Shown here one piece after another: positions 12,344 through 23,974 of a stretch of 64,000 nt of DNA. The DNA is taken from the NCBI GenBank assembly GCA_013423325.1, contig BLJB01000092.1, positions 93,145 through 157,144 on the forward strand. The letters are read 5' to 3'. Source of the stretch: Usnea hakonensis. Its lineage: Eukaryota; Ascomycota; Lecanoromycetes; Lecanorales; Parmeliaceae. A model generated the notes under the pieces. The model made no database searches. It was not told where the DNA came from and saw only the letters and a list, made by a program, of their open reading frames with translations. A program made the position numbers and the translations under genes. How positions within the stretch are numbered: the stretch's first letter is position 1; each line of letters opens with the position of its first letter.

Positions 12344-13294
12344 TATCAAGATGAAGAGCTTCTAGGCTGCAAATGCTATATTAACGAGCAAAGATTGCTC
12401 GGCGGGCCAGGAACCCTACTTATTTCAGAATTTCTGCGCGCTTCTATCGGCTGTAAGATGTTTTGCTTGGACGCAAGGCGGGATGACGGCTTTGCAATTA
12501 AGTGCAGTCTCGGATAGCGCGCATATCGCCTCTATCGACTCAGCTCAGCCTACGAGAAGGTCGCGTCGGGATTTTCCGACGTTTCGTATCTTATTGACAG
12601 TGGAGAGGGAACACTTGGCCTTCTTGTTATACACAGGATGCCAGCTCGAACAACGCCAAATACAAGGTTTTTCTTCTGATTGCTCCGATCTTTTGTAAAA
12701 GAGACACGTCAGTTCGGACGGCTAGCACTAGCAATGAAGATCGTGTTTTTGGCCACTTCTACAGTCAGAGATGACAACTAGGCCTCGTGCATCATGTATG
12801 TCTCGCCAATGACACCAGCGACTTCACCATTACATGGGAAGGCAATGTTTCTTGGACTGCCCTGATGCGAGGGTCTGCGACGTTGGGAGATTCGTCGTCC
12901 TGCTAGAGGAAGACCCGCTAAATTGTTTTAAGGCAATCAATCGCATGTCAGATGGTGATTTATGAGTCGTTTCTGTAGGTTTCATCGTGACCCACAGCAA
13001 CTTGGCCGTTGAGATGAAATGACGAACTGGGCAACTGAATGTCCTGGACAGCTAGCCCTAGCCCTAGCCCTATTCTTGAACACATTGACAACCCATCAAA
13101 CAGAAGGGAGCGGAGCTCATGCCAAGGCGCGCTAAGCACAAACAGCTCAAGGCATGAACGTAGTCACATTTGAAACAAGCTTTAACACTCTCCTCTACAA
13201 GTACTCTGTCTTTCCGCGTACAAAACTATTTCTCTTCTCCAGCCATCCCCATCCCCAGAACCTGACTTTTCTGCTTCTGATACTTGTACTAGCT
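12344..13294. other. Intergenic; no gene supported
   Basis: One 71-residue frame is present without support. A short run of CTAGCC units (GCTAGCCCTAGCCCTAGCCC, about 13051-13070) is a small tandem repeat and is not the CCCTAA telomere repeat. Confidence 0.6.
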
Positions 13295-14944
13295 ATGGCC
13301 ACAATCAACATGACAGGCATTCACCAGTTCGCCTTCGGGCCAAAGTTCCCCTTGCAACCTAAGATTGCCTCGCCGTCGCGTGATGTCAAGACCCCACCTG
13401 ATCTCGAATCCTTGGTCACTAGCTCCAAAGGTGAATTAATACCACGGCTACCCAAGTCTTTGACCGACGGAGAATATTGGACGTATGGGAGGCCGAACTC
13501 TACGGACTCTAAGCTTAGACTAGCTTACTCCGCTTTCGTCCATACTGCCGTCAAGTGGCCACTGGTGGTTGCTACTCGCTCAAAGACACTCCAAACTAAG
13601 AACGCGTTCAGCGCTTTGAAGAAACTCCGAGTCTCAAAATGCGAGGATGCGAAGACTCCCGGTGTAAACACTCCATTCAGTACTCTGCGAGCCATCATGG
13701 ACGCTACAGATATCCTCGACGCGCTCATGCTGAATTGTCCGGACTTTCCAACGTTTTTCACGCTCGTGGTCTTGTGTAAGGCGGGGAAAAAGGCATTCGA
13801 ACATCATTCTCAGCATATCATCAACGCTGTGCTAATGAAAATGCCGAAAGAATATCGACACCTGACCCTTGCGCTCATAGCCTTCAAGGACGAGAGGCTT
13901 AGGCCCAAGAAATCCATGGACAAGCTCATGCGGTCTTGGTTGACGACCGAGCCTATGCCAGTAATGGATCGTTTCCCACATCCTCTTCAGACAGTTCGAA
14001 GACTTGCCCACACATTCAGCGCCATTGATCTCTTCACTGATGTGATAGCGAACAATTGTGTGGAGAATTCAAAGGACTATCAGACTATTGTTGCCTCCCG
14101 AGAGGGTCTCGATTGGCACACAGTGACCGATCGGGCCAACAAACACCCATTGTTCTACCAAACTGAGTGGTCCGACATACCAGACGACACGGATTGGAAT
14201 CTTGCTAATATGCCATCTTCAGATGACAAGGTCCGGGAACTTACTCACCCGCTAAATGACAGAGAGATATATCGGATCAAACGCGCTCTCCTCCGCTATG
14301 ACCTCTTCTGCTCCCTGTTTCATTCGGAACCTGACACTTTCTGTTACACGCGGCCCTGGGCACCTCGTTATGATAGCTTCTCGACCGAGCAAGAAGATTT
14401 TTTCGAGCAATATGTCAATCCTTGGGAGATAGGGGAAATGGCCGTCATCGCGCAATTCATGTTTGATGTCCTCAGAAACGCCTTCTTCCACCAGTATTTG
14501 ATGATCCGCTACGACACGGCGTACAGATCATGTTTCACCCAGCTTTCCAGACCGCACTTCGGCGAAGATAGACATCAAGATCACAAGTACGCAAAGGGGA
14601 GTTTCAACTATTATCTTAGAGAGTACCTATTTCAAGGATTGGGCATGCTTAAAAGCATCTACGAGGACAGAATGAAAAGTCATGACGAACTGACGAAGAA
14701 ATATCGGCGGCACCGTTACAATGCTGCCGAATTCTTCTTGCCCTATGAATACATGGCAGAAAAATTCAGGAACGCTGCGACTCCCCCGAGATATCCCTGC
14801 AAACCGATGCACGAGTGGGAGGATACGCCAGGGATGGAATTGCCGAGCAAAGGGTGGCTCAACCAAGACCCGCGAACCGTTGACGCGTGTTGGGGCCAGA
14901 AATGGACAAGAAAGATTGGGTACTTCATCTGGGACAGGGACTAG
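13295..14944 (+). CDS. Conserved-looking intracellular protein, unknown function
   Basis: Uninterrupted frame of 549 residues from the ATG at 13295. An in-frame GTG/ATG-type extension to 13154 exists, but its hydrophobic leader is low-quality, and MATINMTGIHQFAFGPKFP looks like a natural start. The protein is soluble, rich in aromatic and charged residues, and lacks a signal peptide. Features include FSTLRAIMDATDILDALML near residues 125-145, RRLAHTFSAIDLFTDVIANN, and a long helical part (EIYRIKRALLRYDLFCSLF) followed by PWEIGEMAVIAQFMFDVLRN. This arrangement is reminiscent of large fungal F-box-associated or F-box-like orphan proteins, where a helical C-terminal region follows a short domain. 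I see no clear F-box, so I leave it unnamed. It ends 1.3 kb before the permease gene, which faces it. Confidence 0.75.
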   Translation: MATINMTGIHQFAFGPKFPLQPKIASPSRDVKTPPDLESLVTSSKGELIPRLPKSLTDGEYWTYGRPNSTDSKLRLAYSAFVHTAVKWPLVVATRSKTLQTKNAFSALKKLRVSKCEDAKTPGVNTPFSTLRAIMDATDILDALMLNCPDFPTFFTLVVLCKAGKKAFEHHSQHIINAVLMKMPKEYRHLTLALIAFKDERLRPKKSMDKLMRSWLTTEPMPVMDRFPHPLQTVRRLAHTFSAIDLFTDVIANNCVENSKDYQTIVASREGLDWHTVTDRANKHPLFYQTEWSDIPDDTDWNLANMPSSDDKVRELTHPLNDREIYRIKRALLRYDLFCSLFHSEPDTFCYTRPWAPRYDSFSTEQEDFFEQYVNPWEIGEMAVIAQFMFDVLRNAFFHQYLMIRYDTAYRSCFTQLSRPHFGEDRHQDHKYAKGSFNYYLREYLFQGLGMLKSIYEDRMKSHDELTKKYRRHRYNAAEFFLPYEYMAEKFRNAATPPRYPCKPMHEWEDTPGMELPSKGWLNQDPRTVDACWGQKWTRKIGYFIWDRD

Positions 14945-16124
14945 GCAAGTCCTAAGCTTCTCTGTACGGGGCATGCAATTAGTGAACCTCCATTGATTCT
15001 TCGACCATCGAGACAAAGTCTATAGGCAGTGCAATAGCAGGCACCAACTCCCGCTCTCCTCCACCCCTCAAACCAACGCATCGTCAAGACATTCCCTTAC
15101 AAAAGACAAAGTTTCCCAGAGTCCGAACCCTATACACTTCTCACCGGACGATACCTGGAACCCTATTACCACTGCCACTGCTACCCGTCAAACACAGACC
15201 TATAGCGATCCAAGCATCCATATACCTATACAGCCACCCCTCCCCTCTCCTCCCCTCTCCTCCCCTCCCCTCCACCTCCCCCCTCCCCCTTCCCCCCACT
15301 CCCCACCAACCCCCCTCTCCTCCCCAACCACCACCACCCCCCCCTCCTCAGCCTTGAACCCTCCACCTATTACTTAAAAATCAGCTCGCCGCGTTACGTT
15401 ACGTTGCTTTGCGTATATAAAAGCGTCTACTATTAATGGTTGGGATGTAGGGGGGAGGATGGGGAATGGGATGGGGTGGGGTGGGATGTGGGGGAATGGG
15501 AATGGGGATGGGATGGGGGGAGGAGGTGTGGGATGGGGGGAGAAATTGGGGGAAATGTGGGGAGATGGGGAGAGATCCGAGAGTGGGAGGGCGGGTTTCG
15601 TTTAGGAGTGGAAACTGGGCGGAGAGGGGGGGTGTGGGTTGGGAGGGCGGGTTTCGTGGAAGGACTGTTGGGAGAGGTTGTGGGAGGAAAGGGAAGGGGG
15701 ACTGGGGGGATCTAGGGGGAAAGGGGGGACAGTGAGGGGATGACGAATGTGCGTTTCCTTTCGGAAGCTTACGAGAGAATCTTATATGGTTTGCGCCATT
15801 TAGGTCCTTATGATGTCTTACTTGTTGTGTTGAGTACCTATTGGATGGGGATAACTAGGCCAGATTGGGCGGGTCGATCGTTGCAGAAGAGTAGAATTAT
15901 CGCTTGAGTAAGGTATATTGATTGATTGATTGATTGATTGATTGGGAGTAGATCTGCGATGATGGCCTGGATGTTATGATATGATATGTTGTTTAGGGAA
16001 TTTTTTGAGAATGTTGGAATGTTGGAATGTTGGAATGTTGGAATGTTTTGTAGATGGGCTTAGATCTTTGGATGGGTAGTTTGGAAAGGGGGGGGGGGGG
16101 GGTAGATCAAGAATGAATTTNNGT

Positions 16125-16157
<33 letters not shown>

Positions 16158-16231
16158 AGATCAAGAATGAATCTCGCCAGCGAAAAGGATTGTTGGGGAG
16201 GGGGAACGCTCCTACATCAGAAGCAAAATAG
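14945..16231. repeat. Low-complexity intergenic DNA with microsatellites and G tracts
   Basis: 15230-15350 is C/T-rich and 15450-15735 is G-rich with GGGGATGGG-type units. (ATTG)n lies at about 15917-15944 and an 8-nt tandem, ATGTTGGA, at 16011-16047. G tracts lie at 16088-16102 and 16125-16156, with two ambiguous bases (NN) at 16121-16122 between two copies of GGTAGATCAAGAATGAAT. That pattern suggests an assembly join across a duplicated low-complexity unit. No gene is supported. Confidence 0.8.
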
Positions 16232-18086
16232 CTAGGCAGCACCAGCAGACTTCTCCCCTCCATCCCGCGACGACTGCCTAGAAGACGACACGGGGCCCTC
16301 TTCATGACCCACAATTGCCCAAGCCGCCCTATCTTCTTCACCAGTCCGCGTCGGGAACGGGAATATGAGGCACAAGATATAATAAGCGAACCTGTCGCCG
16401 AATAAGTTTGAGCACAGGATGCGAATGCTGGTACGCACCCGGAAAAGAGGAGTCCCTCAAGCCAGCCTAAAGAGGTGAAATTCACATAATTGCGGGACAA
16501 TCCGTTGGTCGCGGGGTTGATTTGATAGGCGAGGCCTGGGAGTTGCGGGACCATGCCGACAACGAAGGCTGAGACTGCTCGCATGTTGATGCCCGCGGTA
16601 TACCAGTAGAGGCCTGTTGGCTTGTAGAGTTGGTGGATGTTGAAGTCAGAGCATCTTCTGACGAGGTAGAAGTCGCATAAGAGAACTATCTGAAAGCCTT
16701 AGAGAGCACTACATGATAGATAGACAGACAGCATTCGACTCACCACCCGCCACAGGCCCCAGAAAAGGTGCGGAATATCCGTTGAGGAATCCCAAGAAAC
16801 GTTGGGCGCGCGCCTCGATTTTCCAGGGGCAGATGACGAAACCAAGGATCGCGCAGAGAAGTTGGCCTCGTCTGAGATTCATGTATTTTGGAAAGAGGGC
16901 CATGGTATCGTTGGCGAAAGCGATCGAGTTCCCCGCCACGTTCGTCCCGATCATGGCGAAAGCGAAAAGAAGACCGGTGAAGAATTTCGCAGCTCGATTA
17001 TCCCACGACAGGACAATTATGATTGGGTTCCATTGGATTTGGCCGTAGATGACTTGCGATGAGGCGGCCATTACGACACCGAGGAAGTAGATGAGTGTCA
17101 TGCACACTGGGAGAGAGATGGCTTGGGCAATGGTAGCAGTCCGTGGGTTACGAGCGTAGCGTGTCAGGTCTGGGATGTTGAGGGTGAATGTAGAGCCGGC
17201 GGAAATGGCCGTGGTGATGGCATAGCAAAATGCGTAGCCTAGAGACATCCCATTTTCGATCTTTGTTGGTATTCGAAGGAGAGGGCCGAACCCGTGGGAC
17301 GCGGTCACTGCCCATGTAAAAAGACATATACCAAAAATTGGCATGATGATTACTTTTATCAAAAACATCCACCGCAGTGCTGGCATGCTGAGAAAAAGAA
17401 ATGGGAGAGATGCAAGCCAGAAGACGGAGAAGCTGAGAAGTTCAGCAGCAGTAATATCTGCACTTGCTGGTAGAGCGTTTGCGTGCCAGTTGGCGAAGGA
17501 TGGCCATATTGCTTCAATCATGGCCTGTACTGCAAGAGCGCCCACGTATGCTTGAATACCGTACCATATGGGAGCGACAACCGCCCTGATAAGGATGGGA
17601 AGGTATGAGCCTCGCAGGCCGAAGGATCTAGGACAAAAGTTAGTCCTGGCCAAGGAACTCCACAAGTATCGTACGCTCTCGAAAAGACGGGAAAATTGAT
17701 CGAGTACTGAAGAATTGAGACATCAGCCTGCCATGATTCACTGTGAGGCAAGAGTGACAGGCCCCGGCATATACCTTGGACCCGACATAACCAGAAGCGC
17801 AGCAAGCCATCATGACCAAAATGTTGCCAATCAGATATGCGATCAAGGCTGTTCCAGGGTTGAGACCCAATGCGACGCTCGCCGACGCGGTCTGAATCTG
17901 GGCAGCAGAGAAACCTTCTGCGATCCAGAACCCTCCCACATGGTACCACTCCCATTTCTTCAGATGCTTCGGGACTGGATCCAAATCTGGATTGCTCCAG
18001 CGCGAGGATTGGCCTTCTGCGGTGAAAGAACCGGCAGCTGGGGGAAGAATTAGGCGCCGGCGACGGAAGGACTGTAGCTTCTCCAT
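16232..18086 (-). CDS. NCS1-family purine/pyrimidine/allantoin permease
   Basis: Five exons on the minus strand: 17775-18086, 17675-17706, 16744-17627, 16439-16697, 16232-16391, about 548 residues, the normal size for fungal Fur-type NCS1 transporters. The first exon carries the TM1 signature WYHVGGFWIAEGFSAAQIQ followed by ASVALGLNPGTALIAYLIGN. A 32-nt microexon encodes YSINFPVFSR and splices into ASFGLRGSYLPILIRAV, the usual cytoplasmic consensus. Later parts show NIPDLTRYARNPR, FANDTMALFPKYMNLRRGQ and a CDFYLVRR loop near residue 420. The C-terminal tail is short and polar. NCS1 proteins import uracil, allantoin, uridine or related bases with protons across the plasma membrane; substrate cannot be told from this reading. 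The junction at 16697/16744 is the least certain splice. Confidence 0.85.
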
Positions 18087-19416
18087 ATTTTGCTGCGTCA
18101 AATGAGTACAAAGTACAAGAATGAAGGGATTGTGAATTCTTTACTGTCAGACTCACAGAATGATGATGGCACCACTGATATGGCGTCAAGACATTTTTAA
18201 CCCCTCTATGCTGCGTTGAAGTATGCGCATATGCTCGATGATTTCATGTTGAGCAGTAACTTCGCGCCAAGGACGAATCGGCCAATGATTCTGCATGCGA
18301 TGCTGCACGCTTATATCACCCACATGTCGAAAGAAGTAAGGACCGGATAGATATCCATCGCGTCTGAACTGTTGTAGCGAGGAAGCCCGGTGCCATATGA
18401 AGGATATTTGGAATGTGGCCGCATTGCGAGAGATAATGATAGGTGGGGAACATCAGGGGGTCACGCATGAGATACAAAATTCTTCTACATGCTCAAGGTA
18501 GCTGATGTAAAGCTCAATAATCGCCTGCAGTAAAATTGTGTCATAGGGCTGAAAATGTCTTGGCCAAGAATTCACACTGTAAAGTTTTTTCTTCACTACT
18601 ATCAAATAACTACCAGTCACTCCCAACACCCTTTAAGTTTCTGAATCTAAGACAATACCCGGTGAAAGCAGAGAGAAACTCACGGGCAATTAGTATTGTC
18701 CTACGATCCCCGCGAACATGACAAGCACCATATCCTCGAAGATATCGTCCCGACAAAATTCCTCTACTACGACAAGTCTCCAATGTACTTTGCAGTAAGG
18801 CATGCATGAAAGATATCATAGGGACTTGGATCGTTGTCACCCACGGCTTCTCGATGGTAATGAAGACAAGACCAGAATCGTCTGGGTTCGAATCAGTACT
18901 AATTTGGAGGACTACCTTTGTTGCAGGCAGATCAATTCAGAACAATCAAATGCAAGCAGTCTTGGATTCAGCCAGATGCACAAATTATAGCCAGCCGTCA
19001 TCAAGATAGCAAGAGCGGAACATTCTTCCCTACCCAGTGCGAAGTTCGACGATTAGTCGATGAGTAAACCATAGGGTAATGCTGACATGAGTGATGGAGA
19101 TCATAAAGCTAGATTCTCATACATGTTGGTATATTGCTAAAATCTACTCAAACATACCCAAATGCATCGTCTTACAAGTCAACTTTAACCGTACACAGAT
19201 AAGCACGAAAGACCAGTCCCGCTGGTGTGAGAAAGCCGAGCCGTCAGAATTATTGTTCCGCTTCTGCGCCTCAAAGATCCACGCGAATGACTCAAATCGT
19301 CGGATGGGCTCCATGTACGCTTCCTCGTATTCGTCTGCCGAGATCTTCATGAAAGGGAATGTCTCCGAAAGTGAGCTCTCTTGTTGAAGCGGTAGGAAGG
19401 CGCAATGAAGTAAAAT
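18087..19416. other. Intergenic; no gene supported
   Basis: This region holds the permease promoter and the 3' flank of the SAT4-like gene. Frames of 60-98 residues at 18,536-19,387 have no domain or splice support. A minus-strand frame at 19,144-19,350 (starting MKISADEYEEAYMEP) is compositionally protein-like but too short to call. Confidence 0.55.
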
Positions 19417-20728
19417 CTAGCGAGGTAGAGGAGGCAGAGGATAGTATTTCTGCATGCCAACATCCTCAACATTATGGGATTTGTGAAGGTTACTCTCAAC
19501 CTGAATATGTCCCATCTCCACATATGTTCTTGGGTCACCGGTTTCGATCGCGATGGGATCTGAGATGATTCTTTCCGAGGAGAACCCTTCCTTCTGTATG
19601 GAGGGTTTGGACGAGTCCGAGCCCCAGGAACTCTTCTTTGAGAACGAAAACAGAGAACGCAGGCTTGTGAAGAGAGGCCCGAAGCTTCCTGCCTTCTTCA
19701 AGAGCGGGGCATAACATGGTAGATTGGCGCAGATGACCGATGCGCACGCCTCGATACTAGACCACATGATCATGTTTACAACGGGTGCTAAGACTCTCCT
19801 TCAGTAAATGGAAGGCGCAATCAAGGAGCTGGACAGCTTACCGTCAAAATTTACTGCATAATTTCCCAGGTCATAGTTGAGTTGGATGTTACCTTCCATG
19901 AACCGCACAGTATAGACCAGACGAGCAATTGAGGAGACAACACAACTAGTTCGGACGGATCAGTCTGCAGCCTCGGATTTTCAGTCATAGAGGACTCACA
20001 AGATGCCGAGTCCGAAGATGCTGCTTGTCCCAATCTTCTGTGCCGAGCTCATGTGGAGGTTCCTGATGAAAGAAACTGGCAGACAAAGTATACTGAGGTC
20101 AAGTACAATGTCCGTCACGCTTGAGCAGACATACATGACTGGGTAATTTGCGGTAGGCGGGCAGACGATCCAGTTGCACCAAATCGGCAAGATCTGAAAG
20201 AGGGTAGCGAACAGAAACGAAACCAGCCAGGCGCTTGTGAGAAGGAGCATAATCTTGACCACCACGGGGAACCGACAAGCGGAGAAAAGTCGCCCGTAGA
20301 AGCAAAGGATCGAGAGCTTTACGAATGCTACCGCGAGGATGTACCAAAACTGCTGCACGAACATGACCTGTCCCAATGTAAGTGCTTGCAACTTGTTGTC
20401 GCGTTGTCCATCACATACTTTGAGAAAGGCGATGCCCATTGCGTCACTCAACGATTCGAACGGAGTTCCAAAGCCGGCAGCAAAAACGCCGACGATATTC
20501 GTGATGGCAAGGGCCACTGCGAAGAACTTTGAACAGAAGATCAGAGCAAGGCATCATGTGGATTTTATGACGCAATCTCACCAACGCTGTCAAGATCATG
20601 TAATCGTCAAGTTGGAGGCCGAGGGCCTTAGGCATGCGTACTTGGAACCGCAGTACAACAGAAAGCACGGCGAGCACCATGAAGACAGAGTTGGTCACCA
20701 CCATGGAGCGAGATTCAGCGGAAAACAT
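19417..20728 (-). CDS. SAT4/rhodopsin-like seven-transmembrane protein
   Basis: Four exons on the minus strand: 20582-20728, 20000-20526, 19842-19945, 19417-19787, about 382 residues. The start at MFSAESRS is the only ATG upstream of the first membrane helix. Sequence hallmarks of the fungal SAT4-like integral membrane (rhodopsin-domain) family are clear: VVLRFQVRM then LQLDDYMILTALFFAVALAI, FVKLSILCFYGRLF, the extracellular ILPIWCNWIVCPP, DIVLDLSILCLPVSFI and NMIMWSSIEACASVICANLP, followed by a soluble serine-rich cytoplasmic tail of about 100 residues. Members are predicted plasma-membrane proteins of mostly unknown role; some belong to mycotoxin clusters or sense host signals. The gene appears intact. 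Confidence 0.85.
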
Positions 20729-22550
20729 GGCTACAGACAGAGGTAGGTATTCAAAAAGTTGAGGAATGAAGAGCACTGCGACTAGTGACAAGAATATTGC
20801 TTGGTCCCCCGAAGCTTTGGCCTTGAAATCGCATCAAGAATATTAGTAAGAAAGGGGCCGAATGGCAGTTTTTACGTTGGATAAGGATGTCAGATTCTAC
20901 ATGATCCTCACCCCAAATTGAGTCAAATGCGGGGTCTTGAGCACCGCTCAGGTGGTCTTGTGATGTGATCAGAACGTAACCTACCGAAGTGTTATCTACT
21001 CACTTGAAACAAATCAATCCCGGTTTATTGGCAGGATCTATTGAGCACGATAGCTGAAGGTGCTCATACATCGCTGCGGGGTCCAGAAGTCTGTGAAGAT
21101 AGCGGGACGACCAGTACCGTCTTCAATAAGACTGAGACGATTAATCATTTCTTCGGCGTCTTACCCCTGGACTTCAAAAGCCTTCAGTCTATTCTATAAA
21201 TTTAGCACTATAGTTGTTAATTGCTCAGGTATGTTGAACACCCTAACTGTTTCATCGAAGCAGTCTTCAGTCTTCTTCGCCGGTGGTTGGTGGATTACGC
21301 GCCGTGAGGGTAACAATCGACCATCCCACTACGGCATCATCAGCCAACCACGGAGGAACTCCGATATGCAGCAATTCGTATTCTAAGGGACAATTCCTTG
21401 GTTTACCTCGGCATTACGGCATACTAGTATGCGGGCCGAGAAGCCTCCTGCACATAATACTCCTTCAGGAACCAAAAGCACGCCCCATTCTAGGATTAGG
21501 AGTGTGGCTAATCTCAAGACGCAGTCGGATATATGGATTTGAGTATCATTCATGGAGGGTGTCTTAGTCTTTCATGAGAATAAAGTGTTATCTACAGCAA
21601 AAAGGTGTTATCCAGGATTAACACAATTTGCTAATTTCTCACAGTATCCATCTCATGAAACAATGTGTTATGGATCACGCCATCCATGAACAATTATAGT
21701 CCACCAATAATGTGTGACAGACCGAGGTCTTCCTCCGACGTTTGTTACGATTGGTTCCCTTCCTGCAAATGTCTCAGAAAATAAGTAAGAAACCCCGCAC
21801 ACATACGTAAGATACGATACTTAACGCTATTTTTACTCTATTGTAGGTTTCCATGCTATCTCTATCAAATATTCTATTCACGCATATCTAAAGGGGCATG
21901 TGACATCAAGAACTAAGAGTCACAGCCGGAAAATAAAATGCAGCCTGCAGGAATCTATTCCGAATCCCGCTAGTCCCGAGAGTACCTGTAAAAGCGAAGA
22001 AGTCCATACGGTAACCATCGAAGTCTAGACCTCCAGCCACAAAATCCCCAGTCACTCCAACCGTTTCAAACACTCAGGACATCGAAACCGAAACCAAAGA
22101 AAGACAGGCAGACAAAATTCTAGCACTCCTTAGAAATCCTCGAATATGAAAATCGCACCAGCAGAGCTCCTCTAAGGTAGCTAATAGTGCTGCTCTAGCG
22201 CATAATGTCCCAGCTATCATACAAAAAACCTTGCGATGCCCTACCACACTCATTCACTCTAAGTACGTAGCTAGCTATGCCAAATTATCAGTAACAACTT
22301 TATTCCTCGCACCCTTCACACCAGCTCCAAAGAACCAATCGAAGAAGTATATACAGTCCTAATTATCAGCATTCTCATCCTCACGCCGCACTCAGTGGCA
22401 AAGGTAGCTTTAATTCCTTACGACCTGTTCGATGAGATGAGAATCTCCCAGTACGTCATACCCCTTGCCCCACCGGCTCTTCTCAAGAAAAGTTCTTCCA
22501 AAAATAAAGACTATCCAGCGCCACCTAACCCACAACCCTATAAACCGTTT
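20729..22550. other. Intergenic; no gene supported
   Basis: The plus-strand frames around 21,060-21,567 have no recognised domain. Short repeated GTGTTATC words are scattered between 20,990 and 21,680 but do not form an array. No RNA gene was recognised. Confidence 0.55.
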
Positions 22551-22740
22551 ATCTGCACTAATTTCATCCCCTTATATATCCTCCCCCCTCCCCCCTCCCC
22601 TCAAACCCAGCCCCCCACCTCGACTCCCCCCCCCNNCAACCCCAGCCCCCCACCTCGACTCCCCCCCCCCCTCCCCCCCCTCTCCTAACCTCCCGACTCC
22701 CCACCCTCGCAACCCCACCCCCAGTCCACCATCCCTCTCA
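22550..22740. repeat. C-rich low-complexity DNA with ambiguous bases
   Basis: C-rich plus-strand sequence carries NN at 22635-22636, flanked on both sides by copies of CCCAGCCCCCCACCTCGACT. It is probably a collapsed or joined tandem repeat. The proline-rich frames crossing it are artefacts of composition. Confidence 0.8.
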
Positions 22741-23644
22741 CCCAACAAAATCTCAAACCCCCTTCTCACACTCATGTTCACTCGCCACCGTAGCACCGGG
22801 TATTAACAATCCCATACCTCACAATCTCATCATCCCTCTCCCTAATTCCAAACCCGAATTCCATGCACACGCATCGAGAAGCGCGAGACAACATCCCATT
22901 CAGAGTGAGTGCATACACTGCTTCCAACACCGCAAACCCCTTACTCAACTCAACCCCCCTCGTTCAAAATTATCTTTGTTGTGTTATTTTCCGGTTGCCC
23001 AGCCTCTCCCGTATACACACACACATACATACATAGCCCCATTCCTAATCCGAAGAATGATACAAGTCTTTCACAGGTTAATGAGGATTGAAGGTACATG
23101 CCCCCCTAGCAGAGGGATAGCGCACGGCTATGATGCGAGTGCGTGGGGGTATAGGGATAGTTTGTGATATAGGAGGTGCAGTACTAATGCTGTATTGCAT
23201 TGGAAAGATAGCTAGCGTTCATGTTTGAGGGATGGGTTTATAGCTCGATTTTTCTCGTGATGCTATACCAGTCTACCCATCAACCCTAAACCCCAAACCA
23301 CCCTCACCACTCCGCTCCACTCCGCACACAACTCAACTCAACTCCGCACCACCTTGCTCCCCNNNNNNNNNNNNNNNNNNNNNNNNNNNNNNNNNNNNNN
23401 NNNNNNNNNNNNNNNNNNNNNNNNNNNNNNNNNNNCCGCACCACCTTGCTCCCCAACCCCCCCCAACCCTCACCACTCCGCTCCGCTCCACACACAACCC
23501 CTCTCATTCCATCCCGCGCAGGACTATCTCGCGCAGGACTTTCTCAAGAATATATGTCTGCTACAAACGGGTATATCTACATAGGCACGAAAAGAGTTAT
23601 AGATAGATAGGGATTTGTTATTGGGGCGTGGAGTGGAGTGGAGT

Positions 23645-23647
<3 letters not shown>
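22741..23647. other. Intergenic with assembly gap at 23363-23435
   Basis: A run of N spans 23363-23435. The sequence CGCACCACCTTGCTCCCC sits immediately on both sides, so the true distance and copy number are unknown. Repeated CACTCCGCTCC-type words surround the gap. No gene is supported. Confidence 0.8.

Positions 23648-23695
<48 letters not shown>
23648..23695 (+). repeat. Homopolymer G tract, 48 nt
   Basis: An uninterrupted run of 48 G is preceded by three GAGTG units. It lies 280 bp beyond the stop codon of the minus-strand secreted-protein gene. Confidence 0.9.
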
Positions 23696-23698
<3 letters not shown>

Positions 23699-23974
23699 GG
23701 TAAGTATGGTATTGACGGATTGTATGAGTGTATTATATAAGGAAAGGGAAAGTTTGATCGATCGAATGAGTGTATTATAAGTAAGAGTGATCGACAAAAG
23801 TTTATACCAAGCAAAGACTAATCGTACAAATATTCCATGAGCAAAGACCTGATCGCATGTGTATTCAAAGAGCACGCACCCACCGTGCGCCAACCCATCC
23901 CCTTCCACGCTGTCCACCACTGAACGTAATCAACCAGATGCCCCGACCTCCTCCAAAACAACCCCCCTACACAT

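Noticed and set aside
13045..13075. Telomere-like CCCTAG repeats
   Set aside because: The unit is CTAGCC, not CCCTAA, with only about three copies and unique sequence on both sides.
18802..19387. Short plus-strand frames between the permease and SAT4-like genes
   Set aside because: Overlapping in different frames, no domain, no signal peptide and no splice continuity.
22395..22806. Proline-rich frames of about 100 residues
   Set aside because: They cross ambiguous bases and a C-rich tandem; composition explains the open frame.
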